Below are positions 25,333 through 33,656 of a stretch of 64,000 bases of DNA, piece after piece. The position numbers and the translations under genes were made by a program. Each line of letters begins with the position of its first letter. Position 1 is the stretch's first letter. The notes beneath the pieces are model-generated. The model made no database searches and was not told the DNA's origin. It worked only from the letters and a program-made list of their open reading frames with translations. Source of the stretch: CBDBCU01 sp965243185. GTDB taxonomy: Bacteria > Chloroflexota > Dehalococcoidia > Lucifugimonadales > UBA3495. The stretch lies in the NCBI GenBank assembly GCA_965243185.1, contig OZ251531.1, positions 620,001 to 684,000 of the forward strand. Reading direction: 5' to 3'.

Positions 25333-27039
25333 ATGGAAGCCCACAAAACCACTTTCCAACGCATCATTGACGGTAGCAAACAGTTCATAATCCCGGTATT
25401 CCAGCGGGATTATGCTTGGGGTATGCCAAATTGGCGCCGGCTGTGGAACGATATTTCGCTCGCCGGGGCCAACAGCAAGAAGGAGGGGCATTTCGTTGGT
25501 TGCATTGTCCACGTTCCCGACAGGACCTTTGCCGCAATGACTAGCTACTTGGTAATTGACGGTCAACAGCGGCTCACCACGCTGGTCATTCTGTGCGCCG
25601 CCCTCCGCGACCACATTAAGGAAAACCCGCTGCAAAGCGACGGGACCATCCCACCAGTAGATATACTGGAGCATACTTTTGTCGCGAACACTCGCCACGA
25701 AGGGAAGGAACGCTACAAAGTATTGCTGAGGCGCTCCGACGATGCGGCGCTGCGAGCGGTGGTCGATGGCAAGTCCCTTGACAACCTCGAAGGCACCACT
25801 TCCACTTTGATAGCTGAATGTTATCGGTATTTCCGGGGTATGTTGAAGTCGCCGGAAACCGATATTGATTTGGTCTATCGCGGTATGTCGCAACTGCAAC
25901 TGGCCGATATTACGTTGGACCGGAATAGCGATGACCCTCAGGGTGTCTTTGAGAGTCTTAATTCCACGGGCGTTGACCTCACCCCGGGCGATTTGATACG
26001 GAACTACTTGCTCATGGGGCTGGATGTGCCGGAGCAGACTCGGCTTTACGATGAATACTGGCACAGGACTGAGTCGCTGTTTCGGGGCAACGACGGGAAA
26101 ATGGACAACGGCGCTCTGAACTTGTTCCTGCGCGATTACATCACCTTGCGGCAAAAAGCCACCGAGCCGGTTCAAAACCATCTGATCTATGATAGGTTCA
26201 AGGAGTTCAGGGTTTTGAACCCGTCTCCGGTCGAGACGGTACTCGACGATATACGGCGATGCGCCGGCTATTGCGCTGGCTGGAACGGTCGCGTCGAGAT
26301 GCCTTCGCGTCAGCTTACCGCAGCAATGCGTAACCTGCGTATCCTCGGGAATACGACCGGTGTGCTTGTTATGCGGCTCTACGGCTGCTACGAAAATGGC
26401 ACTCTGTCGGAAAGCGACTTTGCACACGGGTTGCGGCTCATCGAGAGCTATATCCTGCGCCACAGAGTATGCAATCGCCAGATTCGTAGCTATCCGGGCA
26501 TATTTGCTCGAATGGCTCGTGCCATAAGCGACGAGGCTCCCGCCGAGTCACTGCTAAGCACATTAGCAGAGCCGCGAGGGAGTTACGGCTTTTGGAGCTT
26601 TCCCTCGGACGGTGAATTTGCCCGGGTTCTCCAAGAAAGAAACCTATATGGTCTCCAAATGTGCGCGGCTATCTTGGCCCGTCTGGAGAACGAAGGGGAA
26701 CGGGAACCGAGTCCGGTTGGCAACTACAGCATTGAGCACATCATGCCGCAGACTTTGACCAAAGAGTGGCAGGATATGCTCGGTGAGGATTGGGCGCAAG
26801 TTCACGAGAAGTGGCTGCACCGTTTGGGTAACCTTACCCTGACCGGATTTAACTCGGAGTATTCCAACAGCTCTTTTGAAGTAAAGAAAACCAGGCCAAA
26901 CGGCTTTAACGAGAGCGCCGTGCGCTTGAACCTGTTCGTCCGCAACCAGTCTGAGTGGACAGCGACTCAAATGGAGGAGCGCGGCAAACTCCTGGCCCAG
27001 CGCGCCTTGCGGATTTGGCCTTACCCGCAAGTGAGTTAG
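25333..27039 (+). CDS. DUF262/DUF1524 protein (GmrSD-like restriction family)
   Basis: 568 residues. The N-terminal DUF262 (ParB-like NTPase) domain shows QFIIPVFQRDYAWGMPNW and YLVIDGQQRLTTLVILCA, both signature motifs. The C-terminal DUF1524 domain has the His-Me-finger-like nuclease motif YSIEHIMPQTL and RLGNLTLTGFNSEYSNSSFE. This two-domain layout is that of GmrSD-type type IV restriction enzymes, which cut modified (for example glucosylated) phage DNA; nucleoside triphosphates drive the reaction. It is single-chain, as in the fused forms. Its target modification cannot be predicted. It stands at the head of an accessory block. Confidence 0.9.
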   Translation: MEAHKTTFQRIIDGSKQFIIPVFQRDYAWGMPNWRRLWNDISLAGANSKKEGHFVGCIVHVPDRTFAAMTSYLVIDGQQRLTTLVILCAALRDHIKENPLQSDGTIPPVDILEHTFVANTRHEGKERYKVLLRRSDDAALRAVVDGKSLDNLEGTTSTLIAECYRYFRGMLKSPETDIDLVYRGMSQLQLADITLDRNSDDPQGVFESLNSTGVDLTPGDLIRNYLLMGLDVPEQTRLYDEYWHRTESLFRGNDGKMDNGALNLFLRDYITLRQKATEPVQNHLIYDRFKEFRVLNPSPVETVLDDIRRCAGYCAGWNGRVEMPSRQLTAAMRNLRILGNTTGVLVMRLYGCYENGTLSESDFAHGLRLIESYILRHRVCNRQIRSYPGIFARMARAISDEAPAESLLSTLAEPRGSYGFWSFPSDGEFARVLQERNLYGLQMCAAILARLENEGEREPSPVGNYSIEHIMPQTLTKEWQDMLGEDWAQVHEKWLHRLGNLTLTGFNSEYSNSSFEVKKTRPNGFNESAVRLNLFVRNQSEWTATQMEERGKLLAQRALRIWPYPQVS

Positions 27040-27187
27040 CCGAAACATCCGGCGTTTGCCTTTATGCTGGCGAGTTCGGTATTGGCAAACGGTATCGAGG
27101 GGGTTCGAAATCCACTACCACGAGTGATAGCGGAAAAGGGCGGCACGGTCTTTCCGGTTATCGCCGAAAGTTTGCGCCGCCTTGTGC

Positions 27188-27193
27188 TATAAT
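27188..27193 (+). promoter_or_regulatory. -10 box just ahead of the 27200 gene (possible leaderless transcript)
   Basis: A consensus TATAAT, preceded by TTGTGC, ends only six bases before the ATG at 27200. Transcription would start about at the start codon, so the mRNA would be leaderless. Confidence 0.45.
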
Positions 27194-27199
27194 TCCGCA

Positions 27200-27577
27200 A
27201 TGCGGAACATCGAGCGGATTCTGGGAAACTACTGGATTGGCTACTATCTGGTGTATCTAGTAGCCGTCCTGGTTCTGATGTACCGGCACGACTGGACGCT
27301 GTCCCAGTGGGACGATGTCGAGTTGATGGCGGACATATTCAGCACTGCCGTCGGGTATGCGTTGCTGGCGGTGGTCGTAGTGGAGGGTTTGGGGCGTATG
27401 GTGCTGCTTATCCCCAAAACGGTACGGTCTCTAGTCGACCGCGGCCGTAAAGAGGAGCGGAAACGCACTCTGCTGGCTCTGCGGGAGGCCCGGTCGCGCG
27501 GTATCGACCCGGACAGCCCGGAGTTCGAGCAGTTTCTCTTGGACTTTCAGGTTGACGGGATGGGAGATGACCGGTAG
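27200..27577 (+). CDS. Small two-helix membrane protein with charged C-terminal tail
   Basis: 125 residues from ATG 27200. Two hydrophobic helices (YWIGYYLVYLVAVLVLMY and STAVGYALLAVVVVEGLG) are followed by a basic, helical tail and the C-terminal block SRGIDPDSPEFEQFLLDF. That block is repeated almost exactly in the next reading frame at 27627-27881, so the two are paralogous. No family recognised. No Shine-Dalgarno is visible, in keeping with a leaderless message. Confidence 0.6.
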   Translation: MRNIERILGNYWIGYYLVYLVAVLVLMYRHDWTLSQWDDVELMADIFSTAVGYALLAVVVVEGLGRMVLLIPKTVRSLVDRGRKEERKRTLLALREARSRGIDPDSPEFEQFLLDFQVDGMGDDR

Positions 27578-27626
27578 GGGATAGCTTCTGCCGGCGAGAC
27601 TTTACCGACTAGCGACATTCGTCGTA

Positions 27627-27881
27627 GTGGAGGGCTTGGGGCGTATGGAGTTACTTATCCCCAGGACGGTGCGGGCCATAATGGCTAAGGGATATGCGGA
27701 GGGCTACGCCGAGGGGCTTGCTGAGGGTCGGAGCGAAGGCCGGAAAAGAGGGCGGATGCGGATGCGGATGATTTCGGCTCTGCGGGCGGCCCGGTCGCGC
27801 GGCATCGACCCGGACAGCCCGGAGTTCGAGCAGTTTCTCCTGGACTTTGCTGCGGATCAGCCCGACGACTCCCGGTATTAA
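27627..27881 (+). CDS. Truncated paralogue of the preceding membrane protein
   Basis: 84 residues from GTG 27627. It starts within what was the second helix (codons upstream to a TAG at 27582 read YRLATFVVVEGLGRMELLIP) and ends with the shared block SRGIDPDSPEFEQFLLDF. Between them lies an EG repeat (KGYAEGYAEGLAEGRSEGR) not present in the full copy. The first helix is missing. It is either a decaying partial duplicate or a small cytosolic protein in its own right. Confidence 0.5.
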   Translation: MEGLGRMELLIPRTVRAIMAKGYAEGYAEGLAEGRSEGRKRGRMRMRMISALRAARSRGIDPDSPEFEQFLLDFAADQPDDSRY

Positions 27882-27938
27882 AATCGCCGCCAGGGGGTAG
27901 CGGCTTATCCCGCGTCCGTACCGCCGCTGGACTGCCGA

Positions 27939-29150
27939 ATGTACCACAAGATAATCCCGGGTTTGATAGCCCTCTGTGTAGCGGTTTTGCTGGGCATTAT
28001 CGGGACTATCCTTGGGCAGGATTACCGGTGGAATGGCGACTTGCAGCCGGGCCGGGCTTTTGTTTCCGCCGGCGCCCGGTTCGCGGAAATACCGAAATCG
28101 GCCATCGGACTATTTCAAGCGGATAACCCGGTAGCACCGGCCGCCGGCATAACCGGGGTATCCGCAAAAGCATCCCTTGAGCTCGACTCACCAACCGCTT
28201 ATCAACTACTCCCCCTCTCCTCGGAGGAACTAATGCGCGGGCGGCAGTTTATGCTGACGCTGATTAACACCGACCGGGTTCGTTTCAACTTGCCGCCGGT
28301 AGCCCTCGGCGGCAACTTGGCCGCGCAACGACACGCTGACGATATGGCTCAGCATAATTTCCGTTCGCACTGGGGCTTGGACGGGTTGACGCCCTATATG
28401 CGCTACACCCGAGCCGGCGGCGTCAATCGGGAACGGGAAAATATCTCCGGCCCGGAACTGCTGACAAATCTGTCGGATTATGACCGCCAATCCTTGACTG
28501 CTTTGCTGTCCGAGGTGCATCGGGAAATGATGACGCGCCCGGAGCAGCGCGCCAATATCCGCGACCATTGGCATCGCAAGGTGAATCTGGGCATTGCCTG
28601 CAACCCGGCCGCTTGCTGGGTAGCTCAGCAGTTTGCCGGCGATTATGCGCGGTTCGACGAATTGCCGGCGATTACCGACGGGAGGCTCAGCTTTGCCGGC
28701 CGGTTGGCGGACGGTATGGAGTTGGCGGGCGTGGCGGTCTGGTATCATCCGCCGCCGCGGGCTTTGACTTTGGGGCAACTGGACGCCACTTATTCCTACA
28801 GCTTGGGGCAGTATCCGGCAACTTTTCTGCGTTCCCCGCCCGGGCCGGGCCGCTATTATCCGGATGACCAAGCCACTTATGCCTGGCGAAACGGCATTGA
28901 CCCTTACACCCTGAACCCGGAACTGGGCCGCGCCAACATCCCGCCGTTGCCGGTGGATTTAGCCCATACCGCCGCTGTTTCCTGGACTACGGCCGCTCTT
29001 TGGCAAGTCAACGGCGCGGCTTTTCGCGTAACCGCCGATTTGACGCCGGTTCTGGAAAGGGCCGGGCCGGGCGTCTATACGGTGCAGCTTTGGGCCGGGG
29101 TTGGCGCGGAAAGGGTGGATTTGACCAACTACACCATTTTTGTGGAGTAA
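27939..29150 (+). CDS. Anchored CAP-domain protein 4
   Basis: 403 residues: N-terminal membrane helix (about 5-25), a short juxtamembrane region (GQDYRWNGDLQPGRAFVSAG) without a Thr-Pro linker, a CAP domain (VALGGNLAAQRHADDMAQHN, SHWGLDGLTPYMRYTRAGG, RENISG, HRKVNLGIACNPAACWVAQQFAGDY) and the C-terminal beta domain ending VDLTNYTIFVE. The HRRQIL position reads EQRANIR here. Two cysteines in CNPAAC may form a disulfide. It belongs to the same family as the genes at 1.6-6.4 kb, but the C-terminal end differs. Confidence 0.88.
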   Translation: MYHKIIPGLIALCVAVLLGIIGTILGQDYRWNGDLQPGRAFVSAGARFAEIPKSAIGLFQADNPVAPAAGITGVSAKASLELDSPTAYQLLPLSSEELMRGRQFMLTLINTDRVRFNLPPVALGGNLAAQRHADDMAQHNFRSHWGLDGLTPYMRYTRAGGVNRERENISGPELLTNLSDYDRQSLTALLSEVHREMMTRPEQRANIRDHWHRKVNLGIACNPAACWVAQQFAGDYARFDELPAITDGRLSFAGRLADGMELAGVAVWYHPPPRALTLGQLDATYSYSLGQYPATFLRSPPGPGRYYPDDQATYAWRNGIDPYTLNPELGRANIPPLPVDLAHTAAVSWTTAALWQVNGAAFRVTADLTPVLERAGPGVYTVQLWAGVGAERVDLTNYTIFVE

Positions 29151-29231
29151 TGGCGGGGGACATTTGACATTGCAGCAGTGCGGCGTTATCTTTGAGGGCA
29201 ACTAATTTGGGAGTGGAGCGGTAAGTGTTCT

Positions 29232-29645
29232 ATGGCAGTTTTTACCTGCGAAGTCTGCGGACGCGATAGCGCTTACCTGGTAAAGCGTCCCTTTGACTCC
29301 CTTTACAATCAGATTCCCGTTCGTCTGGACGCCGTGGAGATGTACGAGTGTCAGCGTTGCGGTGAATGCACCCTGACCCCGGAACAGGACCAAGCCGTTT
29401 CCGAAAAAGTCAAAGGCTTGGCTCGGGAGCGGCTGGATTTGCTTCCCCCGGAGGCTATTACCAGCATCCGCAAACGCTGCCAGATTTCTCCGGCGGAGCT
29501 GGAACGGCTTTTCGGCTTGGGCAAAAACTCGGTGGCACAGTGGGAGCAGGGGCGGGTCTTGCCGAGCAAAACCGCCGATGTTTTGCTGCGACTGCTGGAC
29601 CGTAACCCCGGCATCGTCGACGAACTACGGCAAATCCATTCCTGA
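29232..29645 (+). CDS. MqsA/YgiT-like zinc-finger HTH protein
   Basis: 137 residues. The N-terminal half has two CxxC pairs (FTCEVCGRDS and YECQRCGECT) as in MqsA antitoxins; the C-terminal half is an XRE-type helix-turn-helix (SPAELERLFGLGKNSVAQWE) typical of the YgiT/MqsA group. MqsA pairs with the RNase toxin MqsR and represses its own operon. No MqsR-like ORF is adjacent, so this is an orphan that may act as a local repressor. It lies between two CAP genes on the same strand. Confidence 0.85.
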   Translation: MAVFTCEVCGRDSAYLVKRPFDSLYNQIPVRLDAVEMYECQRCGECTLTPEQDQAVSEKVKGLARERLDLLPPEAITSIRKRCQISPAELERLFGLGKNSVAQWEQGRVLPSKTADVLLRLLDRNPGIVDELRQIHS

Positions 29646-29681
29646 ACCAGCTTATCCTCAAGGGAGCGAAACCATCTCTTT

Positions 29682-31199
29682 ATGCCCAACCCGAAGCCTA
29701 TTTACCGTAGCCCTTTGGTCATCCTGGCGGCAGTAGTTATCATTGCCCTGACGCTGTGGGTTGGTTGGGGTGTCTGGCAGGACTCGCGGGAAAACGGCGG
29801 CCTTGCGGCGGGGACAGCAGCGGCGGCAGCCGGGGCGCGGTTGCAGTCTATCCCCACCGCTATTGGCAACGGCATAGTGGGGCTGATTAACCCGGAGGCG
29901 GTAGCCGGGCGGCCCCCGGAGCCGGTGGCGGCGCTACCCACGCCGGAGCCTACCGTCACGCCCGCGCCTACGGCGACACCGCCGCCGACCGCCACGCCCA
30001 TTCGCAGCACGCCAACGCCCTTGCCTACCGTGGACTGCGTTACGCCCACGGCGACGCCACAGCCCCCGCCGGCCGCTACCGCCGCGCCGAATGCCGAAAT
30101 CTATTCGGTCATCGACCCGGCTAGCGGGGTAATGGCGGAATTGACTAAAGGGCAGCTGGAGGAGTTTAACCGCACCGGCCAACTGCCGGGCGCGGCCGCG
30201 GCCGATGCGGCAAATCCGCCGGCAGAACGGGCCGCATCCCTGCCTGCTGACTCCGGCCCGCCCCAATGGCGGCAGTATATGCTGACGCTGATTAACGCCG
30301 CCCGGCAGGAAGCCGGCTTGTCTCCGGTAATCTTGGGCAGCAACGCCGCCGCCCAGCAGCACGCTGACGCAATGCTGGAGCATAACTTTGTCGGCCATTG
30401 GAGCCAAGACGGTTTGCCGCCCTATGCCCGCTACACCCGGGCCGGCGGCGTCAACTATGTCCGCGAGAATACCGCCGGCAGCGTTTTGCAGGAAGGCTTA
30501 ACTTATCGCGCGCATACTCCCCAAGAATCCATCGACAGCTTGCATCAGGGCTTTATGCGAAGTCCCCGCCATCGAGAAAACATTCTGAATCCCTGGCACA
30601 AGCAAGTGAACCTGGGTATCGCTTGCAGCGAATTTTCCTGTTCGGTAGCGCAGCACTTTGCCGGCGATTATGTCGAGTTCAGCGTCGAACCGACTATTGC
30701 ACCGGACACTAATGCGCTGAGCTTTGCCGGTAGCTTGAAAGACGGGTTTATTATGGAGAGCGTGCAGGTTTGGTATGACCGGCCGCCGCATCCGCTGACC
30801 CTGGGGCAACTGGATGTTACCCATTCCTACAACGAAGGGGAACGGCCGGCTACTTTTCTGCTGAAACCGGCTCCGGCCGGCTGTTTCTATTCGGCGGCGG
30901 CGTTGGCTCCGGCGCCCTTCCGTTGGGACGCCGCGACTAACCCTTACGATGTCCCCCCGGAGCGGTCCCGAACTCTATCCACTATCCAGTTGCGCCCGCC
31001 GCTTTATCCCAAATCCCGGCTGGTGCCGTGGACGCAAACCGAGCGTTGGCAGGTGGAGGGCGCGGACTTTGCGGTGGCCGCCGATTTGTCGGCAACTATG
31101 GCTGAATTCGGGCCGGGTATCTATACGGTCTATATTCTGGGTCGCAAGGATGGGGAAAAGATCGCCCTGACCAACTATTCCATATTCGTGGCGCCGTAG
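29682..31199 (+). CDS. Anchored CAP-domain protein 5 with TGQ mini-domain
   Basis: 505 residues. N-terminal helix (about 10-30) with the motif WVGWGVWQDSREN, a Thr-Pro linker (about 90-130), a mini-domain near residues 138-165 (IDPASGVMAELTKGQLEEFN then RTGQLPG), a CAP domain (VILGSNAAAQQHADAMLEHN, YVRENTAG, SPRHRENILNPWHKQVNLGI, SVAQHFAGDYVEF) and the C-terminal domain ending ALTNYSIFVAP. CAP His and Glu positions are intact. The mini-domain recurs in the 31466-33634 product. Predicted to be tethered outside the membrane. Confidence 0.88.
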   Translation: MPNPKPIYRSPLVILAAVVIIALTLWVGWGVWQDSRENGGLAAGTAAAAAGARLQSIPTAIGNGIVGLINPEAVAGRPPEPVAALPTPEPTVTPAPTATPPPTATPIRSTPTPLPTVDCVTPTATPQPPPAATAAPNAEIYSVIDPASGVMAELTKGQLEEFNRTGQLPGAAAADAANPPAERAASLPADSGPPQWRQYMLTLINAARQEAGLSPVILGSNAAAQQHADAMLEHNFVGHWSQDGLPPYARYTRAGGVNYVRENTAGSVLQEGLTYRAHTPQESIDSLHQGFMRSPRHRENILNPWHKQVNLGIACSEFSCSVAQHFAGDYVEFSVEPTIAPDTNALSFAGSLKDGFIMESVQVWYDRPPHPLTLGQLDVTHSYNEGERPATFLLKPAPAGCFYSAAALAPAPFRWDAATNPYDVPPERSRTLSTIQLRPPLYPKSRLVPWTQTERWQVEGADFAVAADLSATMAEFGPGIYTVYILGRKDGEKIALTNYSIFVAP

Positions 31200-31224
31200 G
31201 GGCGGCGTTGGGCTTGGCGGGAAA

Positions 31225-31458
31225 ATGAACGATTGGCTGCGGAAAATCGCGACTTGGCTGGTGGTCATCCTGCTGCTGTGGGCTGGCTGGGGCATCTGGC
31301 TGGATTACCGGGAAACCGAGCGATTTGAGGCGCGCCGGGCGGTTGCCGTGGCCTTGGCGCAATGGCAAGCCATCCCCGGCCTGGTTCAGGATTTGACGGA
31401 GGTGTTCCGGGAACGGGCGGGGGAGACGGGGGCGGAGTCAGACGCATCGGAAAGGTAG
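31225..31458 (+). CDS. Free-standing membrane anchor related to CAP protein N-termini
   Basis: 77 residues. The hydrophobic helix and following motif (WLVVILLLWAGWGIWLDYRE) match the N-terminal anchor of the CAP gene just upstream (WVGWGVWQDSRE), and AQWQAIPGLVQDL lines up with its ARLQSIPTAIGNG. The protein then ends with an acidic tail. It therefore looks like an anchor without a CAP domain, either a truncated paralogue or a small partner. It ends eight bases before the next ATG. Confidence 0.6.
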   Translation: MNDWLRKIATWLVVILLLWAGWGIWLDYRETERFEARRAVAVALAQWQAIPGLVQDLTEVFRERAGETGAESDASER

Positions 31459-31465
31459 GTAGAAT

Positions 31466-33634
31466 ATGCCGCTGAGTGACCGGGATTATATACGGGGTAG
31501 CCATCCCCCGACCTGTACTTGTGTCTCTTGCACGGCCCGTCGGCGGGGCGCGGCTCAACCTCCGGGCCGCCGCCGTGGCTCGTCCCAGAGTTCCGGCAAC
31601 GCCAACCGCCATACCTGCCCGCACTGCATCGACGGGCAAATCATCCGCTATCACGATGGCAAGAAAATCCGCTGCCCCTCCTGTCAGGGCAAGGGATGGG
31701 TATCCACGCCGCCGGCTCCGCGGCGGACAGCGCGGCCGGCAAGCAATCGGCCGGCGCAACAAACGCCACCGGCAAGCAATCAGCCGGCGCAACAAACGCC
31801 ACCGGCAAGCAATCAGCCGGCACAACAAACGCCACCGCCGGCAGGCAGTCGGCCGGCACAACAAACGCCGCCACCGGGTAGCCGGCCGGTGTCATCCAAT
31901 CCGCCGCCGGCACCGCAAGGACAAACCAACGAACCGCGACAACAGCCGGCTTCCCAGACCGAAAAGCCTGAGCCGGCCGATGGCAAACCGCCGCGTAAGC
32001 CGATTTGGGCGGCGGATAACCAGCCGGCAAATCCTGAACCTACTGCTCCGCAACAACCGATTGCGGCGGCGGCGGATGACCAGCCGGCAACTTCCGAACC
32101 TACTGCTCCGCAACAACCGATTGCGGCGGCGGATGACCAGCCGGCAACTGCTGAACCTACTGCTCCGCAACAACCGATTGCGGCGGCGGATGGCCAGCCG
32201 GCAACTGCTGAACCTGCCGCCCCACAACAACCAATTGCGGCGGCGGATGACCAGCCGGCAACTGCTGAACCTGCCGCCCCACAACAACCGGCGCAACATC
32301 AATCGCCCCACCCGCCAAGCCAGACACCGCCAGCCGCCAATCGGCCGCCGGCCAACCAGCCGCCGGCTGCCAACCGGCAGCAGCAACGGCAACAACAGTC
32401 GCCCAATCAGCCGCCGGCCGCTAATCGGCAGCAGCAACGGCAACAACAGTCAGCCAACCGGCAGCAGCGGCAGCAGCAGCGGCAACAACGGCAATCCAAT
32501 CAGCCGCCGGCCAACAACCGGCAGCAACAACAACGGGCCGCCAATCGGCCGCCGGCCGCTAAGCAACCGCAAAGGAATCAGCCGCCGCCTAACCGTCAGT
32601 CCCAACAATCCGGCAGTCCGCCGCGCCGCAAATCCGGCTCCGGGGCTGCCATTACCGGGCTGTTAATTATGGCCGCCCTTGCCGTCTTGGGCTATGTGGG
32701 CTGGACGATCTGGCAGAACTATTCGGCGAATAGCAACACCGCGCCAGCGATGGCGGCGCCGGCAATCCTGCCTACTCCGACACCGACTGCGCCGCCGCCT
32801 ACGCTCGAGCCGACGCCGGAAATCGTCGAAGCCTTGGCTGTGGTGCCGGAACCGACGGCGACGCCCGCCCCGGAGCCCACGCCTACGCCGCCGCCTACCA
32901 ATACCCCGGAGCCGACGGCCGCGCCTACCCTGACGCCGACGCCCTTGCCTACCGCTACCCCGACGCCGGCGCCAACGCCCACTCCGGTGCCAACGCCGAC
33001 CTCGACGCCGCAGCCCGGAAGCCATTTAGTCCGTCACCCGGAAACCGGGGCGGAGGTTCTGCTCACCCAGCAGCAGTTTGAGCATTTTATCAACACCGGC
33101 CAAATTACCGTAGCGCCGGCTACGCCCACGCCGGTACCGACCCCGACGCCGCTGCCCACGCCGGCGCCGCTGCAAACTTACACCAACAACGATTACGCTT
33201 ACTCCATTGCCACGCCGGTGGGTTGGCAGCTAACCTGGAGCGGCCCGTCCGGCTATCAAATCGTCAGCCCGGATTCCAAAGTCCGGGTCGAAGCCACGGC
33301 GGAGCAACTGCCGACGCGCAATCATTCCCTGGCGGACTATCTGGCTAGCCGCCGCAGTGTGCTGATGACCCAAGCCCGGACGCCGGGATGGTTTTTCGAG
33401 GAAGTAACGGTAGCCCAGGAACGGGCCGGCACCCGCCGCTACTGGCGGCTGGAATACCGCATTCAGGGCAAGACGGATCCCTGCCGCTATGATGTGGTGG
33501 AAATTATTACCCGGGCGATTACCTATCCGGCCAAGCCCTATGGCTACCGCCTGAAAGTCGCGGTCTGTTCGGACGCTTTGGCCGCCTATGGCATCGACCG
33601 GGAGCGGATAATTGACAGTTTCAGCGAGGAGTAA
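31466..33634 (+). CDS. Zinc-ribbon / Q-rich repeat / Thr-Pro stalk protein
   Basis: 722 residues with a mosaic layout. N-terminus: CxC..C (TCTCVSC) and a DnaJ-like ribbon (CPHCIDGQIIRY ... CPSCQGKG). Then about 300 low-complexity residues: 11-residue repeats (ASNQPAQQTPP), 19-20-residue repeats (PATAEPTAPQQPIAAADDQ) and an R/Q/N-rich block. Next a membrane helix near residue 395-415 (AAITGLLIMAALAVLGYVGW), a Thr-Pro linker, a mini-domain (HPETGAEVLLTQQQFEHFIN then TGQI) shared with CAP protein 5, and a C-terminal domain (NNDYAYSIATPVGWQLTW ...) of PsbP-like appearance. The repeat half should be cytoplasmic and the C-terminus outside. Function unknown. Confidence 0.75.
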   Translation: MPLSDRDYIRGSHPPTCTCVSCTARRRGAAQPPGRRRGSSQSSGNANRHTCPHCIDGQIIRYHDGKKIRCPSCQGKGWVSTPPAPRRTARPASNRPAQQTPPASNQPAQQTPPASNQPAQQTPPPAGSRPAQQTPPPGSRPVSSNPPPAPQGQTNEPRQQPASQTEKPEPADGKPPRKPIWAADNQPANPEPTAPQQPIAAAADDQPATSEPTAPQQPIAAADDQPATAEPTAPQQPIAAADGQPATAEPAAPQQPIAAADDQPATAEPAAPQQPAQHQSPHPPSQTPPAANRPPANQPPAANRQQQRQQQSPNQPPAANRQQQRQQQSANRQQRQQQRQQRQSNQPPANNRQQQQRAANRPPAAKQPQRNQPPPNRQSQQSGSPPRRKSGSGAAITGLLIMAALAVLGYVGWTIWQNYSANSNTAPAMAAPAILPTPTPTAPPPTLEPTPEIVEALAVVPEPTATPAPEPTPTPPPTNTPEPTAAPTLTPTPLPTATPTPAPTPTPVPTPTSTPQPGSHLVRHPETGAEVLLTQQQFEHFINTGQITVAPATPTPVPTPTPLPTPAPLQTYTNNDYAYSIATPVGWQLTWSGPSGYQIVSPDSKVRVEATAEQLPTRNHSLADYLASRRSVLMTQARTPGWFFEEVTVAQERAGTRRYWRLEYRIQGKTDPCRYDVVEIITRAITYPAKPYGYRLKVAVCSDALAAYGIDRERIIDSFSEE
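31735..31880 (+). repeat. Tandem 33-bp coding repeat
   Basis: Three to four near-perfect copies of a 33-bp unit encode ASNQPAQQTPP and close variants inside the 722-residue protein. Copy number is likely unstable. Confidence 0.8.
32010..32290 (+). repeat. Tandem 57/60-bp coding repeat
   Basis: About five copies of a 19-20-residue unit with the core EPTAPQQPIAAADDQPAT. The nucleotide copies differ at only a few sites, which indicates recent expansion. A further Q/R/N-rich stretch (32330-32600) follows without a strict period. Confidence 0.8.
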
Positions 33635-33656
33635 GGGCGGCGGACGCTTGCCGCCG

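Noticed and set aside
27095..27125. GGGGGTTCGAAATCC, resembling a tRNA T-arm
   Set aside because: No acceptor stem or anticodon arm could be placed around it.
31735..32290. Regular repeats that might suggest a CRISPR array
   Set aside because: Units are in-frame coding repeats of 33 and 57/60 bp with no unique spacers.
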